Below are positions 26,985 to 40,309 of a stretch of 64,000 bases of DNA, one piece after another. The DNA comes from Scortum barcoo (lineage: Eukaryota; Chordata; Actinopteri; Centrarchiformes; Terapontidae): positions 22,204,085 through 22,268,084 of the forward strand of contig CM041546.1 of the NCBI GenBank assembly GCA_023238725.1, read 5' to 3'. A program made the translations under genes and the position numbers. A model generated the notes under the pieces. It made no database searches, was not told the DNA's origin, and saw only the letters and a list, made by a program, of their open reading frames with translations. Each line of letters starts with the position of its first letter. Position 1 is the stretch's first letter.

Positions 26985-27858
26985 TTCTGAAGTCTATAAG
27001 AGTAACATGTGTAACAATAACAATATAACAATATCTAATAGGGTTTAATTACTGAGACAATAATTAAAAGTGAGCCAAGTTTCAAAACAGATCATGTTTG
27101 CCTTCCTCATAAACATGCTATTAATCTTGAATTTTAATCTTTTTTTATTATTAAACTTGTGCAATGAATGTGCAGTTGGTGGAGGGTCTGGACACTTATG
27201 ACTGGCTTTCTGTTCAAAGTCAAAAACGTCTTACACTGCCAAGAAATTACACTGTGTGATGAAAGTCTCAATCCACAAGCCTCTGCAGACAGTCGACAAA
27301 ACAAATCATTTTCTTCCCATAATGCTGATATATAGTCATCTTTGTAGTTCAGATGACATTGAATAGCGATGGTTGAATGGCTGATTTTTTTTACATGTTG
27401 CTCAGAGTGTCCACTACATGTACATGTGCAGTGGGTTTGGCCGAATACTATGTGCATCTTGGTTGAATCTGCACCTGGTTTTCATGCCTTCAAACATCCT
27501 CATAGCTATAGGATGTTTGGTAACACAAGTGTAAAGTAAGTTTCGAAGAGAAATGAGAAACAGGGCTCATCCTAGCTGGCGTTCACTGTTAAATCCCCGG
27601 GGAGCTGCTGCTAAGACGAGGTTTCACTTCTCACATCCACCTGTGTGAACAGATGAGCCGTTCAAATCGCGAGGCATGTGTGTCTCCTCTGGATAATTGA
27701 CAATAAATCACGTATTGTGGGAAAAGGGGAAGTTGAGGGAGTGTGTATGTGTGTCTTGGGAAGGTGGGGCGGTGGTGGTGTTGGGAAAAGGAGGGGACAT
27801 TGAGAGGTAGAGGAGGAGGGTAAGGAAGGCAGGGTGGGTTAAAGTGGAGAGGACTTAC

Positions 27859-28047
27859 TGGAGCACATGTTGAGTTCAGGGCTGCGCATGCCGTAGTATC
27901 CGGCTGGACAGTCGTGAAGACACTCCCCGTACTGCCTCATCCTCTCCCTCCGCAAATACAGGAAGAGTTTGGGCTGGCAGTTTACACAGCCGTTGTCTCG
28001 GGAGCACACGGAGCAGCCTTTACAGATGGGATACGATCCATAGCTAG
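27859..28047 (-). CDS. rspo2: rspo2 exon 3: furin-like repeat 1
   Basis: A 189-nt exon: two bases completing codon 34 (Ala), 62 codons (residues 35-96) and one base of codon 97. The acceptor is tgtcctgcag|CTAGC and the donor TGCTCCA|GTAAGT. It starts SYGSYPICKGC and carries the cysteine pattern of furin-like repeat 1, with the LFLYLRRERMRQYGEC hairpin. By alignment with RSPO1, Arg67 and Gln72 correspond to the residues known to contact ZNRF3/RNF43 (Arg66 and Gln71 in RSPO1), and both are kept, so E3-ligase binding should be intact. The neighbouring introns are about 24.4 kb (upstream) and 9.0 kb (downstream). No frameshift or stop is seen. Confidence 0.95.
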
Positions 28048-31000
28048 CTGCAGGACAAACACAGGAGGGGAAACAGCAAAGGTGATTAATAAGATGGAAT
28101 TAAATACATTAAGTCAGTATTAAGTGTCAGTATGCTTCAACATAAGCGCTTGTTGCATGGTCGACAAGAATTCCAATCACCCTCGCCACAAACAGTCTCA
28201 ATTTGAGGCTGGCGCCAACAACTTCTGTAACTTTCTGAAACTGACAATCCAACAAGCAACCCAGCTCTACGCAGTGACCAGCTGGGTGTGCAGAATTAAG
28301 GAAGCAGGCAGAGCTTTAACTTCTCTGTCAAGCCCTAATTTAACGTTTCTTACGCAAATACTTGTGTCAATTTTAAGGCTACTAATGAGTGAAACACCAT
28401 TAATGTCTTTGAAGGACGATTCGAATTATTATTATGTCTCACATAACTCTATTTTCGATTTCCACTACTTCAAAAGCGGTTTTTTTTTGTTATAGCTTCT
28501 GCCTTCAGACGAGACTGAACACAGTCATATGAGCTTGTTCATATTGAGCGGCCTCAAGACCAGGCATTAACGATACAAGCAAGGTGCTTTGCACTTTTCT
28601 GATGCCCTGCACATAGTGACTTGGATAGATCAGTGCATTTCACCAGCATGAGACATTGCTGTCTACTATGTACTAGTAACAAAAAAGCCGAATCCTCTAA
28701 GACTGTTGCACCGTCACTCATCTGCGGGTGACCCGGACTTCACCCGACGACGAGGACACGATGAACTTGAGGCAACAGACTCAACTGTGGGAGGGCCGAC
28801 CAGCAGAAGACAACCCGAGTACAAGAATAAAACCAAAACAGCCATAATAGATATATCAGCAGGATATTCTCTAATTCACAGTAAATATGTTCAATTCAAC
28901 AATTTGTCATTCATGCAAACTCTGGCTCCCCTCTCGACGTTCGAACGCTGATTGGTTATGAATGTGAATATTGCATTAATTCTGGTCAGAGCTGGAACGA
29001 TTGTGTTGAGACAGCCGATGAAAGCCCCCAAAACCGCAGTGGCTCTGGCCTCGGCTCGAGTTGCCTGCAGAAGACAAAAGAGCCAGTAAAAAGACAGTCC
29101 ATTCCACAATAAGTGACTTTCAATGTAAACTCCTTAGCGTCCCGTTTACAGGAAAATGTCCTTGGGCGAATCCAATCTCACCAAAAACGAGAGACACTTA
29201 AGTTGATCTAAGCCAAGTCTTAAATATCACAAGCAGGGACCGGGTAACAGCGCCGCTCAAACTGAGCGACCTACCACAACGCTTAATAAAACGCCGCGCA
29301 GCAAACCGGACAAACCCTGAGAGACAGAGCAGAGCATGCCTGCGTTACTGGCCGTGGATCTGCATATTAGATTTCTCCGAACGGATTCACCCAGACGAGA
29401 GCGAGCGCTAAGTGGGCCCAGTGCAAGCATCAGTTTGTAATCATCTGAAAATCAGTCAGCGAATGTCAGATTCATCTTTTTTCGTTTCTTTTGTTGGAGT
29501 GCTGGGAGGGCGTCTTTGGAGAGGTGTGCCGGCTCTGCCAAACTACGCTGATTCTCCTGAAGCCGGGGTGGATGGAAGTAAGATTAAGTGCTAATCAGAA
29601 TGTGTCTCTGGTGGTCTTTAGAGATGAGGCTTACAGCGACACCCCATCAATCACAGCAGCGCCGGGATGTTCGCCCCGGGCCTATTCATCACACAGACCG
29701 GTGATTGTTCATCTCCAGTCGGCACCCGCCCGGTATGACGTGAAGGAGGGATGAAAATTATGATCGGTATTGGCTCTTCCAATTGTCAGATGGAAAACTG
29801 TGTCTCGTGTTCAACTGTCAATCCAGTGTCTGAGATATTATTATTTCTCATTTCGGTTGTGCCAGTGCAGGCTGCCTCTCAATTCAGTGCAGGATCTTTA
29901 AAGTAAGCTGGCTCTACATGTTGGAAACAGGTGCTGTGTTTACGACTGGATATAGTACATACCAGCACATACCAAATGTACAGCTGCCTTTTTTTTTAAC
30001 CTTCTGATATAGTTTTAAGTCATAAGCCTTATAGAAATTTCAAAACAATGTGCAGGTGCTTATACCTTATATCACGGATGTTTTGAGTTTTGTGTTTTCA
30101 CTCATTTAAAATGAAATCCCTTTCAATAAAACACACTTTTTTCACCTTTTAAAAAGTTATTGCAGCTGTATTAAAAGTGTTTCTCTTTCCTGTCAGGTAG
30201 CACCACAAACATAATTTCTCAGATATATCTCATATTTCATTCTTATTCTCATTCTTATTTCATGCTGTCAATTCTTCCATTCAGTAAAACTAAACTACAA
30301 CATTAGCCCAAACCTCATACTTAACCATATATTTCTGTAGAATATACAGTCTGGATGTGTTTACAGCAAACTGACATTCACATTTACTTGGTCACATTTA
30401 CTCACTCGGCTCTCGCCAAACTTGAACACAACACTGACAGGAAGGGAAAGCCAACTTGGCAAAAGTGGAGAACTGTGAGGGTGGAAAGCTTATTTCTCCA
30501 GCCCGTTTTGAGCGGGCTCAATTTTATAACCATTAACAGCGTGCTAACAATACTATCCCAACAATAGCAGAAAAATAAAAAATCAGCGGCCAGTCAATCA
30601 GCAGAGAAATTACAGTCATTGAAAGGTCTCTTCACGACACTGGCTCAGAAATCCTGTTCGCTCTTTGTTGTCAAACATTTGTTTTGCTGGTTGCTAATCT
30701 CGCAATGCGCGCTGATTGAGGATAACATAATCACACGCCGCTTGAATGCAGCAGATCCCACATCCTGGAATTAGCGTACAGTCGGGGGGAGGGGGGGGGT
30801 GTAGAGAAACGGTGGAGAGAAACTCTTCTGGTGCTGATCTTGGGAGATTAGCTTCAGTGTGTGTCTGTGTGTTTCTGTGGAAAGGTTTGGAGGTTCAGGC
30901 CACAGGTATGTCAGGAAGGAGGCCACAATTCACAGTGTCTGGAGCAGCGCTGTCCAACTCACGTCCTACACTACCGGCACAATGTCTAGCGCACTTTACA

Positions 31001-32154
31001 TCAATCTGTCGACTGCCAGCAGGTTTCAGCCATTCTTAAAGAAAACAAATCATTCATATGAATGTGATTTTTGAGACGAGAAGAAATATAAGAGTATCTT
31101 TTTTACAGCGGGACTAAAACTGTGGGGGGAAAAAGTATTTGGGAGAGGCTTGTGAGTAAAGAATTCTACCTCGGTGTGCTTTATTGGCATGAAAATTGAA
31201 AACAGTTTGTCAAAGCATGTAGCAGCCACGTTTTTAAGTGGCACTAAAGAAGAGAGAATCAAAGGGAAATGGGTTAAGTGTTGGTTCTGAAGACTCTATA
31301 GATCATTGCAGCCTAACCTAATTTGGCAGGAGCGTGAGTCTGTATGTTTAGTGTGCTCTGGGATGTGTTCTGAGTTATGGATGTGGTTTTTGTTTAGCAT
31401 ATTGTGTCTTTCTCCTGTTCTCAGACAGCAGACACATTCAAAGTCCATCCGAATGTGTTGGAAAAAACACACCACGCTACGCATCATGTTTTGACACATG
31501 CTCGACTGCCTTCCATGGCTTCTCCTTTCCCCACAAATCATGTAACGCCTCAGCTCTTCTAGTGTTTTTCCTGTCAGTCTGTCCTGTCAGCTGAAGTGAC
31601 CCAGACGTATAGAGAAGCCGCACAGAAAGTGGTCATTGTGAGATTATGGATACCAGGTTGGCCCTACAAGCCTTTCGAGACAGGAGCGGAGTGAGTGCGC
31701 CAGTCGAAGGGCCACTCCCTGCACACGATAAACCAACACAGTTTACGGTTTCAACCACGGAATACATATTACGTGAAACAAAACAAATCCGCAGTTCCCA
31801 CTTCTGACAGCTAAGTGAAGATCCCTCAGAGCCTCAAGTATTGTATTTACCAAAGCTTTGGTCCATATGAACACCACTAAAGAGGCCTCTGCACAGACTT
31901 TTTAACACAAAGACTTAATAAGTGCCTCGCTCTGCCATGTCTCCATGGCAGTGGGCTCATACAAAGATGCTGCTCTTGTATACAAACCACATGAAGGCCC
32001 TTTCACATATCCTCGTCCTCACCCATCAACCGTATATTGTGACAGCTAGACTGTGGATAATTATGCGTAACAAATAGAGAGATGCATCAACAAAGGGAAT
32101 CCTTTTGTCAATTTGCATTTACAAGTGAAATATATACCTAGTGTGTAAGTGTTG

Positions 32155-32545
32155 ATAGAATATTTTGACATTTTGGGATAAGAAGATTAATAGGCTTATA
32201 TATCTGTGTAAATATAAAGCAACAAAACAGAGGAAACAACTAGCCTAGCTAATAAACTACTTTTTTCATGTTGTTTTTTTCTATTTTTTTGTATGGATGC
32301 CATAAATGATTAAAAAACATGTTATTTAGCTAGTGTAAGTAGGTTTAACATATTTTGTAACTTTTAACAGAGCCAGGCTAGCTGTTTCCCCTGTTGCTAG
32401 TCTTGGTGCAAAATTAAGCTAGCTGGCTGCTTGCTTCAGCTACATATTCAGCGTACAGACGTGAGAGTTGTATGGATGAGTTGAATCATTTTGTCAGACT
32501 CTCACCAACAAAGAAAATAGGTGTACTTCCCAAAATTAACAATCA
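32155..32545. mobile_element. AGCTAAGCTAA-type foldback repeat, copy 1
   Basis: The right arm (32370-32545) carries GGCTAGCTGTTTCC, CAGCTACATATT and GTACAGACGTGAGAG. The left arm (32155-32255) is a decayed reverse complement of the same family (GGAAACAACTAGCCTAGCT). The arms face each other across about 115 bp of AT-rich sequence, as in a foldback or MITE-like DNA element. The same words recur at 36.1 and 46.0 kb, so the family is shown by internal repetition; its abundance in other fish genomes is from general knowledge. Confidence 0.65.
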
Positions 32546-35328
32546 TTTATTTGGTCAACATAATCTTTGAGACTGATTTCATTTGACGATGTCAAAGTCC
32601 GAATTTAGACCGTAAAATCAACATTACATGGTGAAGTGGCCTTGCAGATATTCACTGATAAGTATCTACCATGTTCAGGTGACGTTTCGGTCTTTCATTC
32701 ATGCGAAACAGTCGGGCTCACAACACGAGGAATGACGGCATGTTTGGAGCGCAGCACTTTGATTCTACAGCCGTGGGCTTGCTGGGAGGTTTGCTCTGAA
32801 GCAGCTCAGGAGCAATTAGGGCTGCAGTGAGATCCAGCAGAAACCCAAACTCCGTCTCAGGTACGTTTTTATGAGCCCAAAGCGAGCGTGACAGACTGCT
32901 CTCGGGGCTGCCAAAAACCTCCGCATATACAGGGGGTTCCACCCACAGCCGGCTAACTTCCTGCCTTCCACTCACCTACTGTTACCCATGAAATCATTCA
33001 CATTGACCCATTCCAACTTTCTGCAACCCGAAACCCTAACAAGGCAAATTGCACATAATTTTTGTGTTTCTTTTAGAACCCTGAACTTAACGTTGAGAAC
33101 AAGAGGACATTCTTACATAGGGTTTCAGTGATGTGGTCTCTTGCAAGCTGACTTTGATAAAAAAAAAACGCTTTAGTTTGAGCGCTGCCGAAAACCGATA
33201 CTTAGTAACCATTTTCAGGTCTTTAAATTTGACAATTTTATTATGATGCTGAAAAATAACATAAAGGAAATGCATTATAGCAATAGAAATGTAGTATAAT
33301 ATAAACAATACAAACTGGAGCGTATGTGATTTTTAATAAAAGCTAAAACAAAGTTTTAGTAGTGTTTCCTTATGTTTCATGTTTTATGGACAAAATGGGA
33401 TTAGGTAATGCCAAAACATTCATTTTCATGCATTGCTATCAGATGTAGGACTTTTTGGCTATATCTGGAAAAGGTTTTACAAAGTGGTTTCATGCCTCTT
33501 CCTCTGCTTTTTTCTCTTACCCTTAAGATGCTCACTTCAATCACAGACTTATTTATAGACATATTTTCTCTACAACCAAACCCCATCAAATCATTACCTC
33601 TTTAACCTGCAACCACTACTTTTATGAGGATTACTGATTTGATCCCTTAAAAGAGAGTACAGTCGCCCACCAATAGTTAAACCTTAGACATTAACTGAAT
33701 TTTGTCCATGTTAGAAGTTGATGATATCGGGCACAGAAGTGAATAACAGACGCTTATGAGAGGGTTGTTTTCATTAGACTGTCACATATCATTTTAACAC
33801 CACACTAAATGGAAAATGACAACACAGAACACCAACTGGATAGAAAGTGTGTCGTGATTGACTACTGAGAAGATCTGGAAAATGCAGCAGACTTGAGGCA
33901 ATATCATAACACAGCAGTGAATTCAAAACCAAGCCAAAGCAGGACAAGAGCTTATATTAAAACACAACTGTTTCTATTCTCACAGTTCTCTTCCATTTCT
34001 CCAAGGGCCTCTGGTATGTAAATCTAATAATACAGACTGTGAATGCAACTAACCAGCAGCCACACTGTCCATTGTTTGGGACAGGCACTTACAGTGCAGA
34101 GTATGTAAGAAACTTTGGTATCATGAAGTAAACTTTATCCACTGCATCTATACCGACTATAAACGTCATATGGTGAAGAGGCAGCAATGGCAAACCTCAA
34201 GTTTTAGAGTTACATAGCAGCAGCAGGTCAAGAAGATTTGTGCTCTAATGTGGAAAGCATCACATTCACCAACAGAATTATACGCTTTCCTCGTGGCACT
34301 GAGACAATTATTGTTTATTGTCCACCTCCCTTGTTCCCCCTAAATGATGGTATAAGCTTACCACTGCTCTACTTTAGAGGAAAAAGAGAAAGCTTGGGAG
34401 AGAGAAAGGGCAGATACGGGACAGAGCAGCGCTGCGGCCACCAGCCGACTGGTGGCGGGCCGAACCGTAAGAAGCCACAGCTGCTTTCTGGATCTCTGTT
34501 CAAACCACCTAACTCTTACACCCTGCAGCTGTTAAAAGGCAGGAGAGCCAGCAGTGTCGGCCCTCGCACTCACAGTTCACCAGCCATTGTAACATCTCAA
34601 CATTGTTCAAGCTTGTTAAAAGCTGCTACATGGAAAATGACATCAAACCGCCGGCTTTTCAGGCCTGTGACTTTATTTGTCATGGAACTGGAAGTTGCAC
34701 TTAGCTCAAAAATTGTGGAGAAAAAAAACCCAGAAGGGGTAAGAGGGGGGTACTTCAGGCCTGTGCGCTGAAGGCATATTTCTGTTCCAATTTAGCAGAA
34801 AATATGTTGGACTTGCCTCCGACTCTTTTCCAGCTGGAAATAGTCAGGTTTTAGGATCTACGTTTTTTCCCCCAGTTTACTTTAACAGATCATACTGTAA
34901 GCACATGTTTATAATTTAGGACAGTCCTGCTGCTCATAATGATTTTGCAGCATGAGACTGAGCAAACACATTTGCTGTCAGACATATTAGCCTGGCCAAA
35001 GTCTTCCTGCAACACAGATCCACCAGGCGAGGCAGGCGGCGCGGAGGTTCAAACCTTCACTTGAAAGGGTGGTGGTTTATGTAGTGTATGGGTAAAACAG
35101 GCAGCTGCGGTTCAAACAGGCGACTGGGAAAGGGGGGCCGATTTAAAGCTTCACTTTTTAGTGCACAATAAAACAGAAGCTGAAGATAAATTACACTGGT
35201 GTGATTCAACAGGTTGAGCAGGTGAGAAACCTGCATTTGACTCACTGGATGACCGAATCATACAAAGAGCACATTATGACAGGAATAGTGCAAGTTCAGT
35301 GAGAAGACCGACACCACTCTTATCTCTA

Positions 35329-36103
35329 CAGTGATCCCTCCTCGATCGCGGGGGTTGCGTTCCAGCACCCCCCGCGAAATGGGGAAAATCTGCAAAGTAG
35401 AGACCATATGTTTATATGGTTAATTTTATATATTTTAAGCCCTTATAAACATGTCCCACACAGTTATACAGTATAAACCCCATTATATTCTCTTAAATAG
35501 TAGGTAAGACTCATTGAAATTATGTATGTAAACACGCTGTTTATATACTATGCACAAATATACTTATATATACTCGTATATCACTTGAGGAGTTTTATTT
35601 AATACGTAATACCATTTTAAACGCATTATAACACATATTTTAACAAAAATAATTTTATATTTACTGTAATATATAGTAATGCACTCGTTTTACTTACTTA
35701 ACCAGTTATATTAGATATATTGTCATTATCTAATATAAAATGTGTGTACCGTACAGTATATTTAATATTTAGTTATGGAATGTTCGTTTTGGAGGCATAA
35801 CAAAAGGCTTAACTACACACAAAAAGCACAAAGATAAGCACAAAGCAGTACAAAAATTAACACTTTACGCAGCGAAACACATTGAAGCTGAATGAGCGAG
35901 ACGAGATGCCGGCTAACGCAAAGCGCAATCTAATGCTGCACTCCTTCGCTGAGCCAATCAGCGCCCAGGATACATAACCGCGCCAATATCGTCCGCAGAA
36001 ATCCGTGAACCAGCGAAAAATCCGCAATATATATTTAGACATATAAAATCTGCGATAGAGTGAAACCACGAAAGTCGAAGCGTGATATCGCAAGGGATTA
36101 CTG
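35329..36103. mobile_element. pogo/Tigger-like (Tc1-mariner superfamily) non-autonomous DNA transposon
   Basis: The left end CAGTGATCCCT and right end (reverse complement CAGTAATCCCT) form terminal inverted repeats that differ at one of eleven bases, and each is flanked by TA (35327-35328 and 36104-36105), the target site of this superfamily. The subterminal sequence (TCGCGGGGGTTGCGTTCC at the left, CGCTTCGACTTTCGTGG on the opposite strand at the right) resembles the ends of Tigger elements. Length is 775 bp with an AT-rich core and no transposase frame, so it cannot move by itself. Confidence 0.8.
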
Positions 36104-36124
36104 TATATGGTTAGTGGTTTTCCA

Positions 36125-36300
36125 CCAATTTGGACAAAGCCAGGCTAGCTGTTTTACTCAACTTCCAGTCTTTATGCTAAGCTAAGATAAGATAATCTGC
36201 TGCTGGCTCCAGCTACATATTTACTCTACAGGTCTGAACATGATATCAGTCCTCTCATCTAAATATTGACAAGAAATTTAATAAACATATCATTAAATGG
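36125..36300 (+). mobile_element. AGCTAAGCTAA-type repeat, copy 2 (single arm)
   Basis: Contains CAGGCTAGCTGTTTT, CTTTATGCTAAGCTAAGATAAG and CTCCAGCTACATATTTACTC in the same order and orientation as the right arm of copy 1. No inverted partner is seen; it starts about 20 bp right of the pogo-like element. Confidence 0.65.
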
Positions 36301-36561
36301 TAAACTTTTCCATGCGACCTTTGGCCAAATGACAATGAGAAGGTAATGCAAAATGTTACATTACTGTTTAGTACCAGCAACTTCTGCTGTTACTAACCAA
36401 AATGCTAAACAACTGTAACAGCTAAATTCAGTCCTTCCAGAAAAATGCGGAGTTTTTTTGTGATTGTTGCAGGCAAAAATCCTTGATTATGCAGGCACAT
36501 TTTCTTAAAAAATGCGATGGAATATGCAGGATATTTATGCAATTTTATGCGATGAAATTGT

Positions 36562-36620
36562 GGGAATTTGCAAAAATTGCAGGAATTTGCAAAAATTGCA
36601 GGAACTTGCAAAAACTGCGG
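36562..36620 (+). repeat. three-copy 20-bp tandem repeat
   Basis: Units GGAATTTGCAAAAATTGCA, twice nearly identical, then GGAACTTGCAAAAACTGCGG. The third copy carries paired changes (T to C at matching positions of both half-sites), which keep the internal TTGCAAAAA spacing. Confidence 0.75.
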
Positions 36621-36897
36621 TTTGATGAATAAGAAAAAAAAAGTGATTCCCCCAACACTCTGTTCTCACTAGGCTACTACCTTAATGTAAAGAGTCATTT
36701 CTAATGACTTCCTATGATAAGCAAGCATACTACATCACAGAAAGTGCTGGAATAATTAAGTTCTCATCTTGTTTTATTTCAGACCTTAATAAACACATGG
36801 CTCAAACTTACAAAACGTTGATGAGTCAAACAAGTTCCGTAGCTTTACAAAAAGAATTATTTATTATTATTTTTGTTGGCAAATGAGACTGATTTGC

Positions 36898-36948
36898 TGA
36901 CGTCATCATGTCTTCTTCGCAGGGGTTTGCAGCTTTCCGATGACGTCA
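36898..36948. promoter_or_regulatory. two perfect CRE palindromes
   Basis: TGACGTCA at 36898-36905 and again at 36941-36948, 43 bp apart. This 8-mer is the full cAMP-response/ATF-CREB site. The pair lies within the repeat-like block, so it may simply be part of an element's own promoter. Activity is not shown. Confidence 0.3.
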
Positions 36949-39900
36949 CTTCATAACGTTCCCAAGGCAACAGGAGGATAATGGCTGCTCTTGAGTGAAG
37001 TAAACGCAACATTTTTCAACTTTCTGTGAATATATATGCAACTTTTTTGCAACGAAAATGCGGGGATAATGAAATCGGCGATTTATGCAGTGAAAGTGCG
37101 GGGTCTTTGAAAAAATGCGGCCCCCGCATAAATGTGCGGACTTTTGGCTGATTATGCACTTATACACTTCTGTATTCATAGTCATAGTCTTTCATAGTTT
37201 CTCTGTCATCCTGTTGTAAAAAATGTAATTCAGTCCTACAGGCGAGTTGACAAAATGATATCTTTCTAGGATGTAAGTACAGGGTATACTGATAATCTCC
37301 CCTGTCGTGTGTTTTCTAAGCCTGCACTCACTCAGATAGAGACGCTGACAGAGTTTCTGAATGAATCTGGAAACGTTCTCTGCACCTTTCACCCATCTGT
37401 CCAACTGAACTCATCATGGCCCTCACCCCTGCACTCTTTCCAACTCTATATGAGGACCCTAGGTTAGTTCACTTCCTTATTAACATCTTTATGATGGATT
37501 ATGACTTAAATCCCATGTCCTGGGTCAAATCCCACATCTGGATCCCACGATGTGAAAGAGACCGTATAATTCTTGTTTGGAAAATCAGAAATAAAAGTTG
37601 ACCTAGCTGACCTGATCTTACGGCATGTGCTGCAGTCTTTTCACATTTTCTGCCACATTGATGGACACTTAAACCTTTGACCATAGCAGACATGTGACCG
37701 CCATGGAAAGCTCCACGGTCACACAGGAGGAAAAAACAGCTAAAATGACCTTGATGTGGTGGTCAAGTGACAGCATCGCCTCTACGCTGCGGCTTGCGGG
37801 TCCCATAAAACCTTTTACAGTTAAGCTTGGCCTTGAAAACAACGGAATATCTGTTCACTGTCAGCGTCAACAGTGCTTAAACAATGCACTAAAACAATAC
37901 AAACCTCCAATCAGGTTAAACTTTTGTTGCAGTGTAGGGAAAATCCATTCTAAACACAGTTTTAAGACTTAAAAATAACTGTTAGTGATGTTGTATTTAT
38001 AGGCTTTATTTTTGGCGTGTATTTTATATATTAATGGCACAGCTATAAAGTGGTTACACCAAAAATAATAGTGAAAATTGTAAACACTTCATCACAATAT
38101 AATGCAGGAAACATCACACACTGAGTGGGATTTTCCCTTAAGCTCTGCACATGCGAAAGACTAAAACCAAAAGTGTGTCCTCCCTGATCATTGTTTTTTC
38201 TTTTCTTTTACTTTCTTTCATTTTTTTTAATCAACCTGACACTTCCTGCTGAGGGGCACAGGTCGTCGCTCAGCATCTGCCTTCGATTCTCCTAGATGGT
38301 GATACTTGCTTCATACGCAGTGGTTGGTCCGCACAGGTGTAAAAGGACTTTATGACACTCGGGAGCGGGAGCACTCCGGGAGTTAGTCGATGACTCACGA
38401 GGATGGACTTCACCGCTCTCCGGGCAGGCACTGGAGGACGAGCATGTGGTTTATGTTTCTTGCCAGCTCTTCCTCTCTCGCCCATCTTTATTCATGCTTT
38501 TGGAGAAAAAGATTAATGTTCTCGTGAAGCGCCCCAGTCATTTTCTACTCATCTCCACCATTTCTCAGCAACTTGCACCATACCTAAAGTGCTGTTCCAT
38601 GAATGCAACATGATCTGAGATCAGTGTTTTAATGTTAAAATATGGCAGCAGGTGGACATTGGCAGGTTCCTGACATCATGGCAACTATGCATTGGCACTT
38701 AATCCTTGAAGATCAAGTCCATATAAAACTTTTAGTTTAATTTCATTCTATAAAGAACTTTTTGTCTAAAAAGATAAGATGTTGAAAGGATGACTGGGAT
38801 TTCTGAAGACTGGACTTCATAAATTACGGCGTCTTTGTAAGCTTGTGCCAAAATCACATTCACCTTTAGCTATAAAACTACACGGAGTATAATAAACAGT
38901 TTTAGAGCTTTCAATCGTGAGAATCCAGAGATGATGCACACCACATTTCTAAACAATTTGTTCTGCTGTCCAGGAGGTGTTTGCAAAATACAGTACATTT
39001 TTTTAAGAAATTGAGAAATTTATGGAACAAGCATTTATGGAACTATCTGCAAAATGATGGAGCTTGTGGCCAAAAGTGAAGAAAAAAAACTCAGAGAGGA
39101 TCCTAAAGTTTCTGCTGACTTTCAGAAGACAAAAAAAAGAAACCAGGCACGTGGCATATGGTGTTTTTTTACAGATGTTTTTTACTATGACCGGGCTTCA
39201 ACATGACACTATGATCAACGTGATAGCAGAAAGCCAATAACTAAATCACATTTAACTGAAATATTTTATGTGAAAGTGAAACGTCAGAATACTTATACTA
39301 AAAATATGTCATCCCAAAACATCCTACAAAGTGTGGGAAAAATGTGGCTCAGATAACACGGATGGATGCAAAGACTGTGATAATTCCTGGTCATGTCTCG
39401 TAAAAATCTGCTCATGTGCCTGAAACTCCCTGTTTTTTTTTTCCCCACAAGTTTCTGAGTCTTTGACAGTAACCAATAAAATACAGTTGAAGTACAAGCA
39501 CTGCAAAGCAAGAAATTAGTCCCAGAAGAAAGGGCAAAGTTTGGAACTTTTAATATTTCAATATTTACACTCTCTCAAATCCACTCAAGCTGTGGGAAAA
39601 ATGTGTTTTCCTCCAATAGAAAGAAGAAAAGGGAAAAGAGAAAAAGGGTGGGTGGGGGAAAAGGAGGAGTGGCTCCGATTAGTCCACATGTTGGTAATTT
39701 ATCACACATAAACCTCACACCTAATTTTCACACCTGTAGCTCAACGTGCTGGAAGTCTAGTAATTCACTCACTCACACACACCCACACCTCACACACGTA
39801 CACACACACAAACACGTGGCTGAGTGGGACCTTGCCGCGGGTTTCCCTCGGCGTGGGAGGAGAACCGGGACATCACAGGTGGGGATCAGTAAAGTCAGCG

Positions 39901-40309
39901 GGCATGCTTGGCATATTTGCACCCCATGCAGCATTGCTCTGTCTCTCCCACCCTAAAGCGTGTTCGCCCTCGCTTCCCCATTTGTCATCACCTTGACTAA
40001 ACTCATCCCGACTTCCAGCTCACACATCTGAGAGACAGAAGAATTGGAAGATGTGGATTTTTAAAACTTGTCCAGAAAGCGCAACATACTATAGCTGTAA
40101 ATCCAGATGGGAGATACTCATTTTTGCTTGATAAAATGTTGATATAAAAGCAGTGTTTCATGACTTCCTATCACTTTTCACTGACTGTGCAATCCAAACC
40201 TTTCATCCAAGTAAAAGTGGAAAAAACTGGATAGATCATTAAATTAGTAAAAGTTAAACCAGCTAACTCTCAATGTAGTATATTTTCTCAAATGCCAAAC
40301 TATTCCTTT

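Larger units (their letters stand above)
18847..27858 (-). other. rspo2: rspo2 intron 3 (9.0 kb)
   Basis: Runs from the GTAAGT donor after exon 3 to the cttcctccag acceptor before exon 4. It contains simple repeats (a CA run at 24692-24714, a CT run at 26680-26722 and A runs at 23116-23137 and 26967-26984) and otherwise unremarkable sequence. No other gene is recognised. Confidence 0.85.
36410..37160. mobile_element. probable mobile-element remnant with repeated ATGCGG/TTGCA words
   Basis: Over 750 bp the words AAAATGCGG, TTTATGCG and GCAGGC recur many times (for example near 36445, 36510, 36550, 37060, 37110 and 37120), and GATTATGC is present near both ends (36485 and 37150). This self-similarity with no gene suggests a decayed DNA transposon. 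Inside it are a triple 20-bp tandem repeat (36562-36620) and two TGACGTCA sites. The family is not recognised and the ends are approximate. Confidence 0.4.

Noticed and set aside
34238..34771. 177-codon open frame on the plus strand
   Set aside because: No recognisable motif; composition typical of intron translation; antisense within rspo2 intron 2.
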